DNA from: Varibaculum prostatecancerukia
Lineage (GTDB): Bacteria > Actinomycetota > Actinomycetes > Actinomycetales > Actinomycetaceae
Direction: 5' to 3'
DNA: 64,000 nt
NCBI RefSeq assembly: GCF_943169825.2
Contig: NZ_OW968402.1
Span: 1,488,001-1,552,000 of the forward strand
The notes under the pieces are model-generated. The model had not been told where the DNA came from. It was given only the letters and a program-made list of their open reading frames with translations, and did no database searches. Positions 27,381-34,934 of the stretch are shown here, piece after piece. The translations under genes were made by a program, and so were the position numbers. Within the stretch, counting starts at the first letter, position 1, and every line of letters begins with the position of its first letter.

Positions 27381-30128
27381 ATGAGTGAAAATAAGGCGTC
27401 ACTGGATTCTGTACACCAGTTAGCTACTGCCCTGCCGGATCCCGATCCTCAAGAAACCCGTGAGTGGCTGGATTCTTTGGATGATTTGATTCAAGAGCGC
27501 GGTCCGGAACGTACTCGTGATCTTTTGTTGCGGATGTTGTCGGCGGCGGGCGAGCAAAACGTGGCGGTGCCTGCCAACCTCAACACCCCCTTTACTAACA
27601 CGATTAAGCCGCATGATGAACCGGCCTTTCCTGGCGATGAACGTATTGAACGTGACTATCGTCGCTGGATGCGCTGGAATGCGGCGGTGCAAGTTACCCG
27701 CGCGCAGCGCGACGGAGTCCACGTAGGGGGTCATATTTCTTCCTATGCCTCGATTTCTACTCTTTACGAGGTGGGCTTTAACCATTTCTTCCGAGGTAAG
27801 TCGCACCCGGGCGGCGGGGATCACGTGTTTTTCCAAGGCCACGCCTCCCCCGGTGTTTATGCGCGCGCCTTTTTGGAGGGGCGACTCTCTGAGGAAGATA
27901 TGGACGGTTTCCGTCAGGAACTATCGCAGGCACCGCATGGCCTGCCCTCTTACCCACACCCGCGGCATCTGCCGGAGTTTTGGGAATACCCCACGGTTTC
28001 TATGGGACTGGGGCCGGCCGAGGCAATTACGCAAGCCTGGTTCGATACCTACTTAACTAATCGCGGAATCAAAGACTGCTCTGACCAGCACACTTGGGCG
28101 TTCCTGGGTGACGGCGAGATGGATGAACCGGAATCGCGGGGAATGCTGCAACTGGCGGGACAACAAAAGCTCGACAACCTCACTTTTGTGGTGAACTGTA
28201 ACCTGCAGCGCCTGGATGGCCCGGTGCGCGGTAACGGACAGATTATTCAAGAACTCGAGTCCTTCTTCCGAGGCGCCGGGTGGAACGTTATCAAGGTGAT
28301 TTGGGGTCGCGGCTGGGATCGGTTGCTGGCCAAGGATCACGATCATGCGCTGCTGAAAGTGATGACGGAATGTCTGGATGGCGATTACCAGACTTTCAAA
28401 GCTAATGATGGCGCTTACGTGCGCAAACACTTCTTTGGACGGGATCCTCGCACCGCGAAAATGGTGGAGGACTGGACCGATGAGGAGATTTGGGATTTGC
28501 GGCGCGGCGGTCACGATTACCGCAAGGTTTACGCCGCCTATCACGCGGCGATGGCGCACAAGGGACAGCCGACCGTTATTTTGGCACACACCATTAAGGG
28601 ATATGTACTGGGTGAGACTTTCGCGGGTCGTAACTCCACTCACCAGATGAAGAAGCTGACCCTTAAAGATTTGAAGGCGCTGCGCGACCGGCTGCATATC
28701 CCGATTACCGATGAGGAGCTGGAGAAAGATCCGCAGCTTCCTCCCTATTACCGCCCCTCCCAGGATGATCCTTCCCTGCAATATATGTTTGAGCGGCGCG
28801 AGAAGTTGGGAGGATTCCTGCCTTCGCGTCCTAAGGAACGCAATCAGATGCAGCTTTCCCTGCCGGAGGATTCCGTGTATGACGTCCTCAAGGGCGGTTC
28901 TGGCAAGCAGAAGGTTGCTACCACGATGGCGCTGGTGCGCCTGATGAAAGAGTTCTTGAAAGACGAAGAGTTTGGCAAACGGATTGTGCCGATCGTGCCG
29001 GATGAGGCGCGTACTTTCGGGATGGACTCGATGTTCCCCTCGGCGAAGATCTATAACACCCTGGGCATGAATTACACGGCAGTCGACGAAAATTTGATGC
29101 TGCATTATGCCGAAGGTAAAGACGGGCAGATTATGCACCCGGGGATTAACGAAGCGGGAGCGGCGGCTGCCTTCCAGGTAGCGGGCACTTCCTATATGTC
29201 TAATGGGGAACCGATGATCCCCTTCTACTTGTTCTATTCGATGTTTGGTTTCCAGAGGACGGGCGACCAGTTCTGGGCGGCCGGCGATCAGCTGGCGCGA
29301 GGCTTCGTGATTGGGGGAACCGCGGGGCGTACTACTTTGACCGGTGAAGGTCTGCAGCACGCCGATGGCCACTCCCCGATTATTGCCGCCACTAACCCGG
29401 CGTTTGTGCAGTACGACCCGGCCTATGCCTACGAGCTGCGGCATATTATTCGCGATGGAATGCAGCGGATGTATGGGGATGGCTCCGATGGGCGCGACCA
29501 GAACGTCATGTACTATTTGACGGTTTATAACGAGGCGATTCACCAGCCGGCAGAACCCGAGGGGGTAGATGTTGAGGGAATCTTGCGCGGTATGTATGCC
29601 TTGACCGGTCACTATGAAAATGGCGGACCGAAGGTGGAGCTGCTGGCCTCGGGAGTCTCGGTTCCTTGGGCGCTGCAGGCACAAAAACTTTTGATGCAGG
29701 ATTGGGGGGTTGATGCCGCGGTCTGGTCGGTTACCAGCTGGCATGAGCTGCGCCGGGACGGTATGGATTGCGATCGCCATAACCTGATTCATGCGGATGA
29801 GGAATACCGCCTGCCGTATGTTACTAAGCGTCTGCTTAATACGAACGCGCCGGTGATTGCGACTTCTGATTATGACCATCTGATTCCGGATATGATTCGC
29901 CCCTGGGTGCCGGGACGCTATAAGGTGCTCGGCGCCTCTGATTTCGGTTATTCCGACACCCGGGCTGCCGCGCGCCGTCACTTCTTGATTGATGCGGAGT
30001 CCCTGGTGGTTCAAGCCTTGGAGGCTTTGAATGAGGACGGGATTCTGCAGGATCGCTCGGTGGTTACCGAAGCGGTAAAACGCTATGACCTGCTAAATCC
30101 GAACGCTGGTTCTTCTGGCGAACAGTAA
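27381..30128 (+). CDS. aceE: Pyruvate dehydrogenase E1 component (homodimeric)
   Basis: From ATG 27381 the product is 915 residues; an in-frame ATG at 27348 adds 11. GGAGGA lies 12 bases ahead of 27381. The thiamine-diphosphate site [10 protein letters not shown] with a following Asn ([12 protein letters not shown]) is clear, as are [18 protein letters not shown] and [14 protein letters not shown]. It is the homodimeric E1 that decarboxylates pyruvate and acetylates the E2 lipoyl groups. The E2 and E3 genes are not in the window, which is normal for actinobacteria. A terminator follows. Confidence 0.97.
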   Translation: MSENKASLDSVHQLATALPDPDPQETREWLDSLDDLIQERGPERTRDLLLRMLSAAGEQNVAVPANLNTPFTNTIKPHDEPAFPGDERIERDYRRWMRWNAAVQVTRAQRDGVHVGGHISSYASISTLYEVGFNHFFRGKSHPGGGDHVFFQGHASPGVYARAFLEGRLSEEDMDGFRQELSQAPHGLPSYPHPRHLPEFWEYPTVSMGLGPAEAITQAWFDTYLTNRGIKDCSDQHTWAFLGDGEMDEPESRGMLQLAGQQKLDNLTFVVNCNLQRLDGPVRGNGQIIQELESFFRGAGWNVIKVIWGRGWDRLLAKDHDHALLKVMTECLDGDYQTFKANDGAYVRKHFFGRDPRTAKMVEDWTDEEIWDLRRGGHDYRKVYAAYHAAMAHKGQPTVILAHTIKGYVLGETFAGRNSTHQMKKLTLKDLKALRDRLHIPITDEELEKDPQLPPYYRPSQDDPSLQYMFERREKLGGFLPSRPKERNQMQLSLPEDSVYDVLKGGSGKQKVATTMALVRLMKEFLKDEEFGKRIVPIVPDEARTFGMDSMFPSAKIYNTLGMNYTAVDENLMLHYAEGKDGQIMHPGINEAGAAAAFQVAGTSYMSNGEPMIPFYLFYSMFGFQRTGDQFWAAGDQLARGFVIGGTAGRTTLTGEGLQHADGHSPIIAATNPAFVQYDPAYAYELRHIIRDGMQRMYGDGSDGRDQNVMYYLTVYNEAIHQPAEPEGVDVEGILRGMYALTGHYENGGPKVELLASGVSVPWALQAQKLLMQDWGVDAAVWSVTSWHELRRDGMDCDRHNLIHADEEYRLPYVTKRLLNTNAPVIATSDYDHLIPDMIRPWVPGRYKVLGASDFGYSDTRAAARRHFLIDAESLVVQALEALNEDGILQDRSVVTEAVKRYDLLNPNAGSSGEQ

Positions 30129-30148
30129 TAGCTGACGCTAATAGCATC

Positions 30149-30190
30149 AGGGGGCGCTCATCGTTTGATGGGCGGCGCCCCCTATTTTTT
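30149..30190 (+). terminator. Terminator of aceE
   Basis: A 9-bp stem AGGGGGCGC / GCGCCCCCT (30149-30157 with 30175-30183) is followed by ATTTTTT, 20 bases past the aceE stop. Confidence 0.9.
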
Positions 30191-30324
30191 GGAGTTAATA
30201 CCCTGCTAATTCCGGTATAGGTATTCACCTGTCTAAAAGGCACTGGACCACATTAAGCCACTTTTGCGATTCTGCGGACAACCCCGGCTTTCGTGGGATT
30301 TCCCTATAATTGCCGCCGCTACAG

Positions 30325-30591
30325 TTAGCGATAAATTTCTTTGCGATGCCCAATAGCTAAGGCTTGAATATAGAAGTGGTCATCTTCGATCTCGCAGATG
30401 AGGCGATAGTTTCCGATGCGGTACCGCCACTGCCCGGCATAGTTTCCGCGCAGCGGTTTACCGTGGCTGCGGGGATCAGGGGTTTCCACCAGATTTTTAT
30501 CAATCCAGTTACTAATCATTCGCTGGGTGTAGCGATCGAGTTTACGAAACTGTCTTTTGAACCTGGCGGTTACCCGGAACTGATATTTCAC
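30325..30591 (-). CDS. RelE/YafQ-type mRNA interferase toxin
   Basis: The 88-residue basic protein has the RelE/ParE fold signature: an N-terminal helix pair with many Lys and Arg (FKRQFRKLDRYTQRMI), then GNYAGQWRYRIGNYRLICEIEDDHFYIQALAIGHRKEIY. The RYRIGNYRLI and GHRKEIY segments are the usual catalytic face of RelE-type toxins, which cut mRNA in the ribosome. It overlaps the antitoxin stop codon by four bases. Toxicity is inferred from the family. Confidence 0.9.
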   Translation of the reverse strand: MKYQFRVTARFKRQFRKLDRYTQRMISNWIDKNLVETPDPRSHGKPLRGNYAGQWRYRIGNYRLICEIEDDHFYIQALAIGHRKEIYR

Positions 30592-30809
30592 AGGTCGAGT
30601 TCTTTCTTGAACTCATCCCAGGAGTAGGATTTCTTTCCGTCCTCCATCCATTCGCGGTGAGCCTCATCGGCTACTGCCAGGTCGAACTCGTCTTCGATCT
30701 TTTCAAAAAGTGCCTGCCTGAAGGCTTCTGCCAAGGTAATCGAATGCAGGTTCGCATAGCTGGTGGCTAGTTCTTTTTCTTCTGCACTCATCCTGATAGA
30801 AAATGCCAT
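30588..30809 (-). CDS. RelB/RHH-type antitoxin of the RelE pair
   Basis: The start at ATG 30809 is chosen because AGGAGGGG lies just ahead; an upstream in-frame ATG (30833) falls inside the operator. The 73-residue acidic protein begins MAFSIRMSAEEKELA, a ribbon-helix-helix DNA-binding start, then a helix (LHSITLAEAFRQALFEKIEDE) and an acidic tail (WMEDGKKSYSWDEFKKEL) that would wrap the toxin. The gene order, overlap and operator are those of an autoregulated type II system. Confidence 0.88.
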   Translation of the reverse strand: MAFSIRMSAEEKELATSYANLHSITLAEAFRQALFEKIEDEFDLAVADEAHREWMEDGKKSYSWDEFKKELDL

Positions 30810-30821
30810 CTTTCCCCTCCT

Positions 30822-30844
30822 CTTGTAGTACAAGGTACTACAAG
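30822..30844. promoter_or_regulatory. Operator of the RelBE-type operon
   Basis: The inverted repeat CTTGTAGTAC-AAG-GTACTACAAG is perfect over 10 bp per arm and lies 13 bases ahead of the antitoxin start. Its position fits binding by the RHH antitoxin for autorepression. Confidence 0.75.
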
Positions 30845-30989
30845 CGTTCTAGGGGGTCAATAGCTTGCGACAAGTTAAAGCATTAGCCGCCACTGAACTA
30901 GATCCTGGATGCACGGCAGCCCCAGGCGCGCCTTCCAGAATTGCTTGCCGCGATAAGCGGTAAGGGGCGAGGTGTGGGAGGATGGGGCT

Positions 30990-31307
30990 ATGGAAAAAGC
31001 TGAAGTTTCCGCCAGTACGGTTAAGCGGGTTTCGCAGATGGAGGCGGCGCTGGTGCGCCTAAATGACGCGATTGCAACTGTTGAGGGCGCGCTGGATACC
31101 TATGAGCAGATGTGGGACGATTATCGCGCCTTGGATAGCTACTATTCTGGAAAAGCCTGGTGGGAAGACTTAGAGGCTGACAACCAGGGGCTTCTACCCG
31201 AGGATTTGCCTCGCGGGGTACTTTCCGAGGACGCGCTTTATGACGCCCTCGGCGACGCCGAAGCCCTCCGCCAGCGCCTAACAGAAATCGCGCAAGCCGC
31301 GCAGTAA
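30990..31307 (+). CDS. DUF4298 family protein
   Basis: ATG 30990 is preferred because GGGAGGA lies seven bases ahead; a GTG at 30972 is also in frame. The 105-residue product is acidic and largely helical. Helix blocks around SQMEAALVRLNDAIATVE and EQMWDDYRALDSYYSGKAWW match the DUF4298 family, whose members are short proteins of unknown role. It is a single gene on the plus strand beside the toxin-antitoxin pair. Confidence 0.75.
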   Translation: MEKAEVSASTVKRVSQMEAALVRLNDAIATVEGALDTYEQMWDDYRALDSYYSGKAWWEDLEADNQGLLPEDLPRGVLSEDALYDALGDAEALRQRLTEIAQAAQ

Positions 31308-31525
31308 AACACACGTCACTAACCCGAAAAGGATATTGAGCGCTTTATCCTGCTTTAGTTGCACATACGCAACTCAGATAGTTTTGCTGTGTTTACGTAA
31401 CTGCGCTGCAAAAAACATCAGGCATAGGTTTATTGTCAAGAGCAGTGAAAAACGTTTCCGGCTATGCCTGTTAGCTTAAACGAATTCCAACCCTGTTCAA
31501 GATCGCTTCTGCCGAGCGAGATTAT
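31308..31525. other. Gene-free stretch with a spaced inverted repeat
   Basis: No gene is seen. The 9-bp arms CAGGCATAG (31420-31428) and CTATGCCTG (31463-31471) form an inverted repeat with a 34-base spacer. Otherwise nothing recognisable; the stretch runs into the decayed peptide gene on the right. Confidence 0.4.
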
Positions 31526-31750
31526 CCTCAAACATGGAAAAAGCGGCTCCCGTTTACGACAATGCCCATGGCGCTGACTAGCCGGGTGTGCGAAAAACTC
31601 CAGCTTCCCGGCTGAAAGTTACTGCAACGCTTCCACTACCGGGTAGAGCTCTGGACTGTCAGCGCCTAGACTCTGTGAAACACCGCCGGTCAAAGCCAGA
31701 CTAGTGATTACCAGGAGCGCAGAAATGCGCTTAAGTAAAATCTTTACCAT
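31526..31750 (-). pseudogene. Small exported peptide gene, truncated by a stop; paralogue of the gene at 33575
   Basis: ATG 31750 behind GGGAGG opens a 43-residue frame with a basic start and hydrophobic core (MVKILLKRISALLVITSLAL), then DSPELYPVVEALQ and TAA at 31619. The paralogue at 33841 reads DSPGFYPVAEILEQMPVGEVEFLANP. After the TAA the frame continues LSAGKLEFFAHP, clearly the same sequence, so the stop looks like a nonsense mutation. A one-base length difference then puts the downstream parts in different frames. The leader ACGCATAGCAACA is shared too. A 145-residue frame starting at 32056 runs into it, but I see no support for that longer form. A 43-residue secreted peptide remains possible. 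Confidence 0.6.
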
Positions 31751-32059
31751 TTGAGAACACCTCCCTTGTATTACTTGGCTTCCACCTGTTGCTATGCGTA
31801 TGAGGGAGTCCGCTGTGCCTAAGAAAATGAACAGCCCAGTTAGAAAGCATTTGTGGTGGCAAATGCTCCACCTATTTACAAAGCGCCTCTTCTTGTCCAG
31901 CTCCGCTATCGCGTTAAAAGATGCATGCAACACTGGCGGATAGCGCGTAACTTCGACCTCGCAAGTCGTAGTAAGTTCGCCCCTATCGTGAGAAACGAAA
32001 AAATCAGCAACCAACCTGGAATCAAGGTCACTAGCAAGTCTTTGTATCTTGTCCATACC

Positions 32060-32088
32060 CCCTATATAGGGCGCGAGAGCAAAAACCC
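32060..32088 (-). promoter_or_regulatory. Shared promoter-region motif, copy 1
   Basis: CCCTATATAGGGCGC (plus-strand reading) is followed by GAGAGCAAAAACCC. Two other copies lie at 34161 and 36201, each about 40-46 bases upstream of a minus-strand coding start. The match to copy 3 extends to GAGCAAAA-CC. It may be a promoter or an operator common to the small exported proteins of this island. Confidence 0.45.
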
Positions 32089-32159
32089 AGGTGAAAGCTA
32101 TATTCCCACTGTGTAGTATTGGAAGTTTTTAAGAAAAGGGATTTTGTTAAGATTTCTGT

Positions 32160-32558
32160 GTGTGCAAGCAAAATTGGGACGATGGCCTCCCAAACGGGGC
32201 CTACCAGATACCGCCCAGAACAAGATGCGAGAAGTACCCAATCAGCGACATTGTGCCTTGCGATATAGAATACTTACGAATCCAAGGGAATCGCTGGACC
32301 CAGGCCGGAAGACTGACTGAGTTCGTTTTTGTTCTCCAGGTCAGAAACAAAAACACTGGCAGATGGCAAACGCACCTTTCGATAGACTGCACACATTCCA
32401 ACACCCACATTCACCACTACAAAGATGGGGAACGGGATGACAGAGCGCGCGAAACGATTAAGGTACTTAACCAAGCAAGGGATGTTCAGGACGCATTGGG
32501 AATGGCTATACTGAGAATCAGACAAGAGATTAATAAACTGGTGGAGGTGCGAAAGTGA
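32160..32558 (+). CDS. Hypothetical protein with D-H-H-HH pattern, 132 aa
   Basis: The frame opens with GTG 32160. The product is cytosolic, with the segment TEFVFVLQVRNKNTGRWQTH followed by SIDCTHSNTHIHHYKDGERD, and a C-terminal helix (AMAILRIRQEINKL-like). The invariant-looking D-x-x-H-x-x-x-H-x-H-H-Y reminds me of a small uncharacterised family (DUF7718-like), but I am not sure of the name. It overlaps the next gene by four bases, so the two are co-translated. The pair sits among toxin-antitoxin modules, but nothing shows that it is one. Confidence 0.6.
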   Translation: MCKQNWDDGLPNGAYQIPPRTRCEKYPISDIVPCDIEYLRIQGNRWTQAGRLTEFVFVLQVRNKNTGRWQTHLSIDCTHSNTHIHHYKDGERDDRARETIKVLNQARDVQDALGMAILRIRQEINKLVEVRK

Positions 32559-32944
32559 ACAAGGAATTGGCGGACTTTGAGAACGAAGTCCTCTACAACG
32601 TCATGCTTGGGACTACCACCCCTAAAGTTATAGATTCTAGGGGTCACACCCCGCTTATTGTCTGCCTGGAAAACGAAACCGTTGGCACCCTGCTAGCTAG
32701 AATCGAAAGAGCCGGAGGTTGCGGGACCGTATATGCCCTATCCGAAACCGGCGAGGTCAGCGTGATAGCAGTGCAAGACAAAGCCCCGGAAGCACCCAGT
32801 CCCACCGACCTAGCAGCCGACACCCTAAGCGAAAACTCCCCTATCGGATTATTTATCGAATACATTTCTACCCAAGAAGATGGTGTTTATCTCACCGGCG
32901 CAAAAATACGCTCATACGGCACCGCCGAACTGACCAAGGTTTAA
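32555..32944 (+). CDS. Hypothetical acidic protein, 129 aa, paired with upstream gene
   Basis: GTG 32555 overlaps the TGA of the preceding gene (GTGA). The 129-residue product is acidic and soluble, with PLIVCLENETVGTLLARIER in the middle and IGLFIEYISTQEDGVYLTGA near the end. I do not recognise it. Translational coupling shows it works with the gene before it. Its stop codon overlaps by four bases, tail to tail, the stop of the membrane protein gene at 32941. Confidence 0.6.
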   Translation: MNKELADFENEVLYNVMLGTTTPKVIDSRGHTPLIVCLENETVGTLLARIERAGGCGTVYALSETGEVSVIAVQDKAPEAPSPTDLAADTLSENSPIGLFIEYISTQEDGVYLTGAKIRSYGTAELTKV

Positions 32945-33384
32945 TTCCCGCAATTCCAGCTACCGCTGACCGATCCATCAGCGGCTAAAGTAGCTGCGAA
33001 AGGTTGTTCCCAAGACAGGCTTAGGTTCGATCTGCCGCGCCGGCCTTCTAGTGATATGGAGGCGTTCGGCCCGGAAGCGTAGATAGTGAGCGTACCGTTG
33101 CATGACCCGGTAAGGGTAGTACTTGCCCGCCTGTTTGCCGGGGCAGGAGCAGGCGCGGGTGCTACGGGCCGCTGGATAATAGTCCTAGTGGGAACCGGGG
33201 CAGGCTTTACCGGGACAGGCGGGATTTCCTTTTTCTTCAGATTATCTACCGCCAAAGAAGAAAATACCCCAGCCCCCAGGACAAGACCTACCACTGCCAC
33301 GTACGTAATAAACGTAGGCGACAGTAGCAGGTACTTAAATGTGCCCCAGGGGCTACGGAGTAGCGGCCTATCAGAAGAGGTCAT
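32941..33384 (-). CDS. Single-pass membrane protein with Pro-rich stalk and small extracytoplasmic domain
   Basis: ATG 33384 is preferred, with GAGG-type sites inside the preceding frame; GTG 33387 is also possible. A membrane helix (about 23-46, FITYVAVVGLVLGAGVFSS) is followed by a Pro/Ala stalk (VPVKPAPVPTR, APAPAPAPAN) and a domain of about 60 residues rich in Ser and Gly with a likely disulfide (TGSCNGTLTI and GSWNCGN). The domain looks like a small beta-sandwich; MmpS-like is one possibility. It overlaps the frame upstream by 14 bases, so they were an operon. No function is known. Confidence 0.65.
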   Translation of the reverse strand: MTSSDRPLLRSPWGTFKYLLLSPTFITYVAVVGLVLGAGVFSSLAVDNLKKKEIPPVPVKPAPVPTRTIIQRPVAPAPAPAPANRRASTTLTGSCNGTLTIYASGPNASISLEGRRGRSNLSLSWEQPFAATLAADGSVSGSWNCGN

Positions 33385-33578
33385 CACCCTCTACCTCGTC
33401 TACTACCGGGGCAGCCTTAGCGACTTTAGCCTTGGGGCTGCGGGTGCTCTTAGCCTTGGACTTAGGCGCGGGAGCGTCTTGCTCGGCGCTACCTGCGCTA
33501 GAGCCAGGGGCTCTATCCTCTTCCACAACCGGAGGCTTATCCGGGCTATAACTAACCTTTGTAGCCTCAACTGTTCAT
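33371..33578 (-). pseudogene. Ala/Lys/Pro-rich small protein gene with frameshift near its start
   Basis: A clear coding frame runs VSYSPDKPPVVEED, a Ser/Ala/Lys-rich middle, then VAKAAPVVDEVEGDDLF and TGA at 33371, overlapping the next start. It has no good start codon in frame. ATG 33578, behind AAAAGAG, reads ATG AAC AGT TGA; removing one T at 33569-33570 would give MNSEATKVSY and join the frame. A one-base insertion is therefore likely. Alternatively the frame is in phase with the preceding gene (33575-33841) and separated by its TGA, so a nonsense mutation in a longer gene is possible. Confidence 0.5.
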
Positions 33579-33841
33579 GGTTCTCTTTTACCTCGCTTCC
33601 GTGAATAGGAGCCATTTCCAAAAACGGAAAGAGCAAATTGCGTTTCTGGCATTGTTCCCTGACGATGATTTCCAGGGTTCGCCAAAAACTCCACCTCCCC
33701 GACCGGCATCTGCTCCAGAATCTCCGCTACTGGGTAGAATCCAGGACTGTCATTGCCTGGATTGCAGGGAATAATAACGCTTAACGCTAATGCAAGCAGT
33801 GCAAAAAGCGCCAGAGCGCGTTTCGATACGCTTTGTATCAT
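33575..33841 (-). CDS. Small exported peptide, paralogue of the gene at 31526
   Basis: ATG 33841 has AGGAGGG ten bases ahead. The 88-residue product starts with a signal-like helix (SKRALALFALLALALSVII, about 5-24) with a Cys just after it (IIPCNPG), so a lipoprotein or secreted peptide is possible. The mature part has DSPGFYPVAEILEQMPVGEVEF. The first 57 or so residues match the decayed copy at 31526; after GNHRQG the two copies fall into different frames, so the C-terminal 30 residues may not be authentic. The leader ACGCATAGCAACA-GTGGAA is shared with the other copy. Confidence 0.5.
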   Translation of the reverse strand: MIQSVSKRALALFALLALALSVIIPCNPGNDSPGFYPVAEILEQMPVGEVEFLANPGNHRQGTMPETQFALSVFGNGSYSRKRGKREP

Positions 33842-33950
33842 CTTGGAAAACCCTCCTGTCTAAAAATTTTGCTTTCCACTTGTTGCTATGCGTCAATCAC
33901 GATTCGGGGGCAAAACAGCAGGTGGGGAAGAAAATAAGGATAGGGTTGAA

Positions 33951-34115
33951 CTACCCCAACACTGAAGACATTGGGGCTTCTTGTTTCATCCAAACATTGC
34001 CCGTTTTCCCAACGAACGTATAGTCCATTGGTGCTACTGGTCTTACACGTTTTTCCGCAAGAGTTCTGCTATGTTCCGTAGCAGAGGCGTTTATAGACCG
34101 CTCACGTCTTGCCAC
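33951..34115 (-). CDS. Candidate 54-aa small protein
   Basis: GTG 34115 is preceded by AGGGGAGGTG with good spacing, and lies 46 bases past a copy of the shared promoter motif (34161). The frame encodes a basic N-terminus (MARRERSINASATEHSRT), then a short aromatic and Met-rich tail (YTFVGKTGNVWMKQEAP) ending at TAG 33951. No signal peptide or membrane helix. It is the first frame of the minus-strand group leading into the exported peptide gene at 33841. No relatives are known to me. Confidence 0.45.
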   Translation of the reverse strand: MARRERSINASATEHSRTLAEKRVRPVAPMDYTFVGKTGNVWMKQEAPMSSVLG

Positions 34116-34160
34116 TAGGTTCACCTCCCCTAAAACGACTCCGACTTCTTATTTGCACTA

Positions 34161-34175
34161 CCTATATAGGGCGCG
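34161..34175 (-). promoter_or_regulatory. Shared promoter-region motif, copy 2
   Basis: CCTATATAGGGCGCG is identical over 14 bases to copy 1 at 32060. It lies 46 bases upstream of the GTG of the 54-aa ORF. Confidence 0.45.
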
Positions 34176-34421
34176 GGGTAATGGGGGGAAACACAAGACG
34201 GGCAAAAATAAAACCGCTGGTCAAGGTAGTTGCGAGGTTTATCAGCATACATTCGCGTCCCCTGCCCCCCATTCATCGGCAGAGCTAAAGACCCCGCCGG
34301 TTTCTGAAACAAGGAACGCTTTAGGTTCTGCCTAAAAATCTAAACGGGGAGATAAAAAAAGAACGGCTCATGTTCCTTAGTGCAACTGCTCAGAACGCAA
34401 TCCTTGTCTGTGAGATAGTTA
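34176..34421. other. Gene-free stretch before the GNAT gene
   Basis: I see no gene, repeat or convincing terminator here. Small frames on both strands lack ribosome sites. Confidence 0.4.
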
Positions 34422-34934
34422 CTATGATTCCCTTAACGAGTTTAGAACTGCCTGCGTGGAAATTACCATATCTCCACGATCTGAGTCGATTAGAACAAAA
34501 TCAAAGCTCTCATAGAAACTGCGAACTTTTTCTTCAGGAGCCTGCAAGATTAAAAAGCGCGTGCCTGTCATGCCAGCAATATCCCTATACACCTTAAATA
34601 CTTCGTGCATAAGGATGTAGCTCGCTGAAGTACCATGCAAGGATTGGGCAACGGCAAACTTGCCCAACAGCTGACCGGGATGAGAGGCAGCAGTAGAAAT
34701 CCCTTCCCGCATAACACGGGGTAGCGCTTTGGAATCTATTACTTGGGAAGATAGGCAGAAATACCCTAGAACCTCAGTCGAGCCTTGCTCGCACATTACC
34801 CATATTGCCGACTGGTGACGTTCTTCGTATTTTCTTCCCCATTTAATCAGCCAATTGCCTAAAGCGTTCCCATGCCCACAGTCGAACCAATCATAAATAT
34901 GATCCTCGTTAAGGCGTTCTACTGTGTAGCTCAT
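34422..34934 (-). CDS. GNAT acetyltransferase, TacT/AtaT-like putative toxin
   Basis: The 170-residue protein has the layout of the aminoacyl-tRNA-acetylating toxins: WFDCGHGNALGNWLIKWGRK near the N-terminus (compare the 'CG..LD.WL' start of TacT), a central strand VLGYFCLSSQVI, an acetyl-CoA-loop region (LGKFAVAQSLHGTSASYIL) and the C-terminal FYESFDFVLI. The acetyl-CoA loop departs from the usual Q/R-x-x-G-x-G/A. ATG 34934 overlaps the stop of the Panacea-domain gene by four bases. The pairing suggests a toxin-antitoxin system; toxicity is inferred. Confidence 0.8.
   Translation of the reverse strand: MSYTVERLNEDHIYDWFDCGHGNALGNWLIKWGRKYEERHQSAIWVMCEQGSTEVLGYFCLSSQVIDSKALPRVMREGISTAASHPGQLLGKFAVAQSLHGTSASYILMHEVFKVYRDIAGMTGTRFLILQAPEEKVRSFYESFDFVLIDSDRGDMVISTQAVLNSLRES

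Noticed and set aside
28053-30014. A 653-codon open frame on the minus strand inside aceE
   Set aside because: It is fully antisense to a clear AceE gene; the codon bias of aceE leaves its opposite strand open. The translation has no family look.
31619-32056. A 145-residue gene running from the TATATAGG motif into the left peptide gene
   Set aside because: No ribosome site precedes ATG 32056, the first 100 residues have no recognisable pattern, and a good start with GGGAGG exists at 31750.
34130-34312. A 60-codon minus-strand frame just upstream of the 54-aa ORF
   Set aside because: It has no ribosome site and spans the shared promoter motif.
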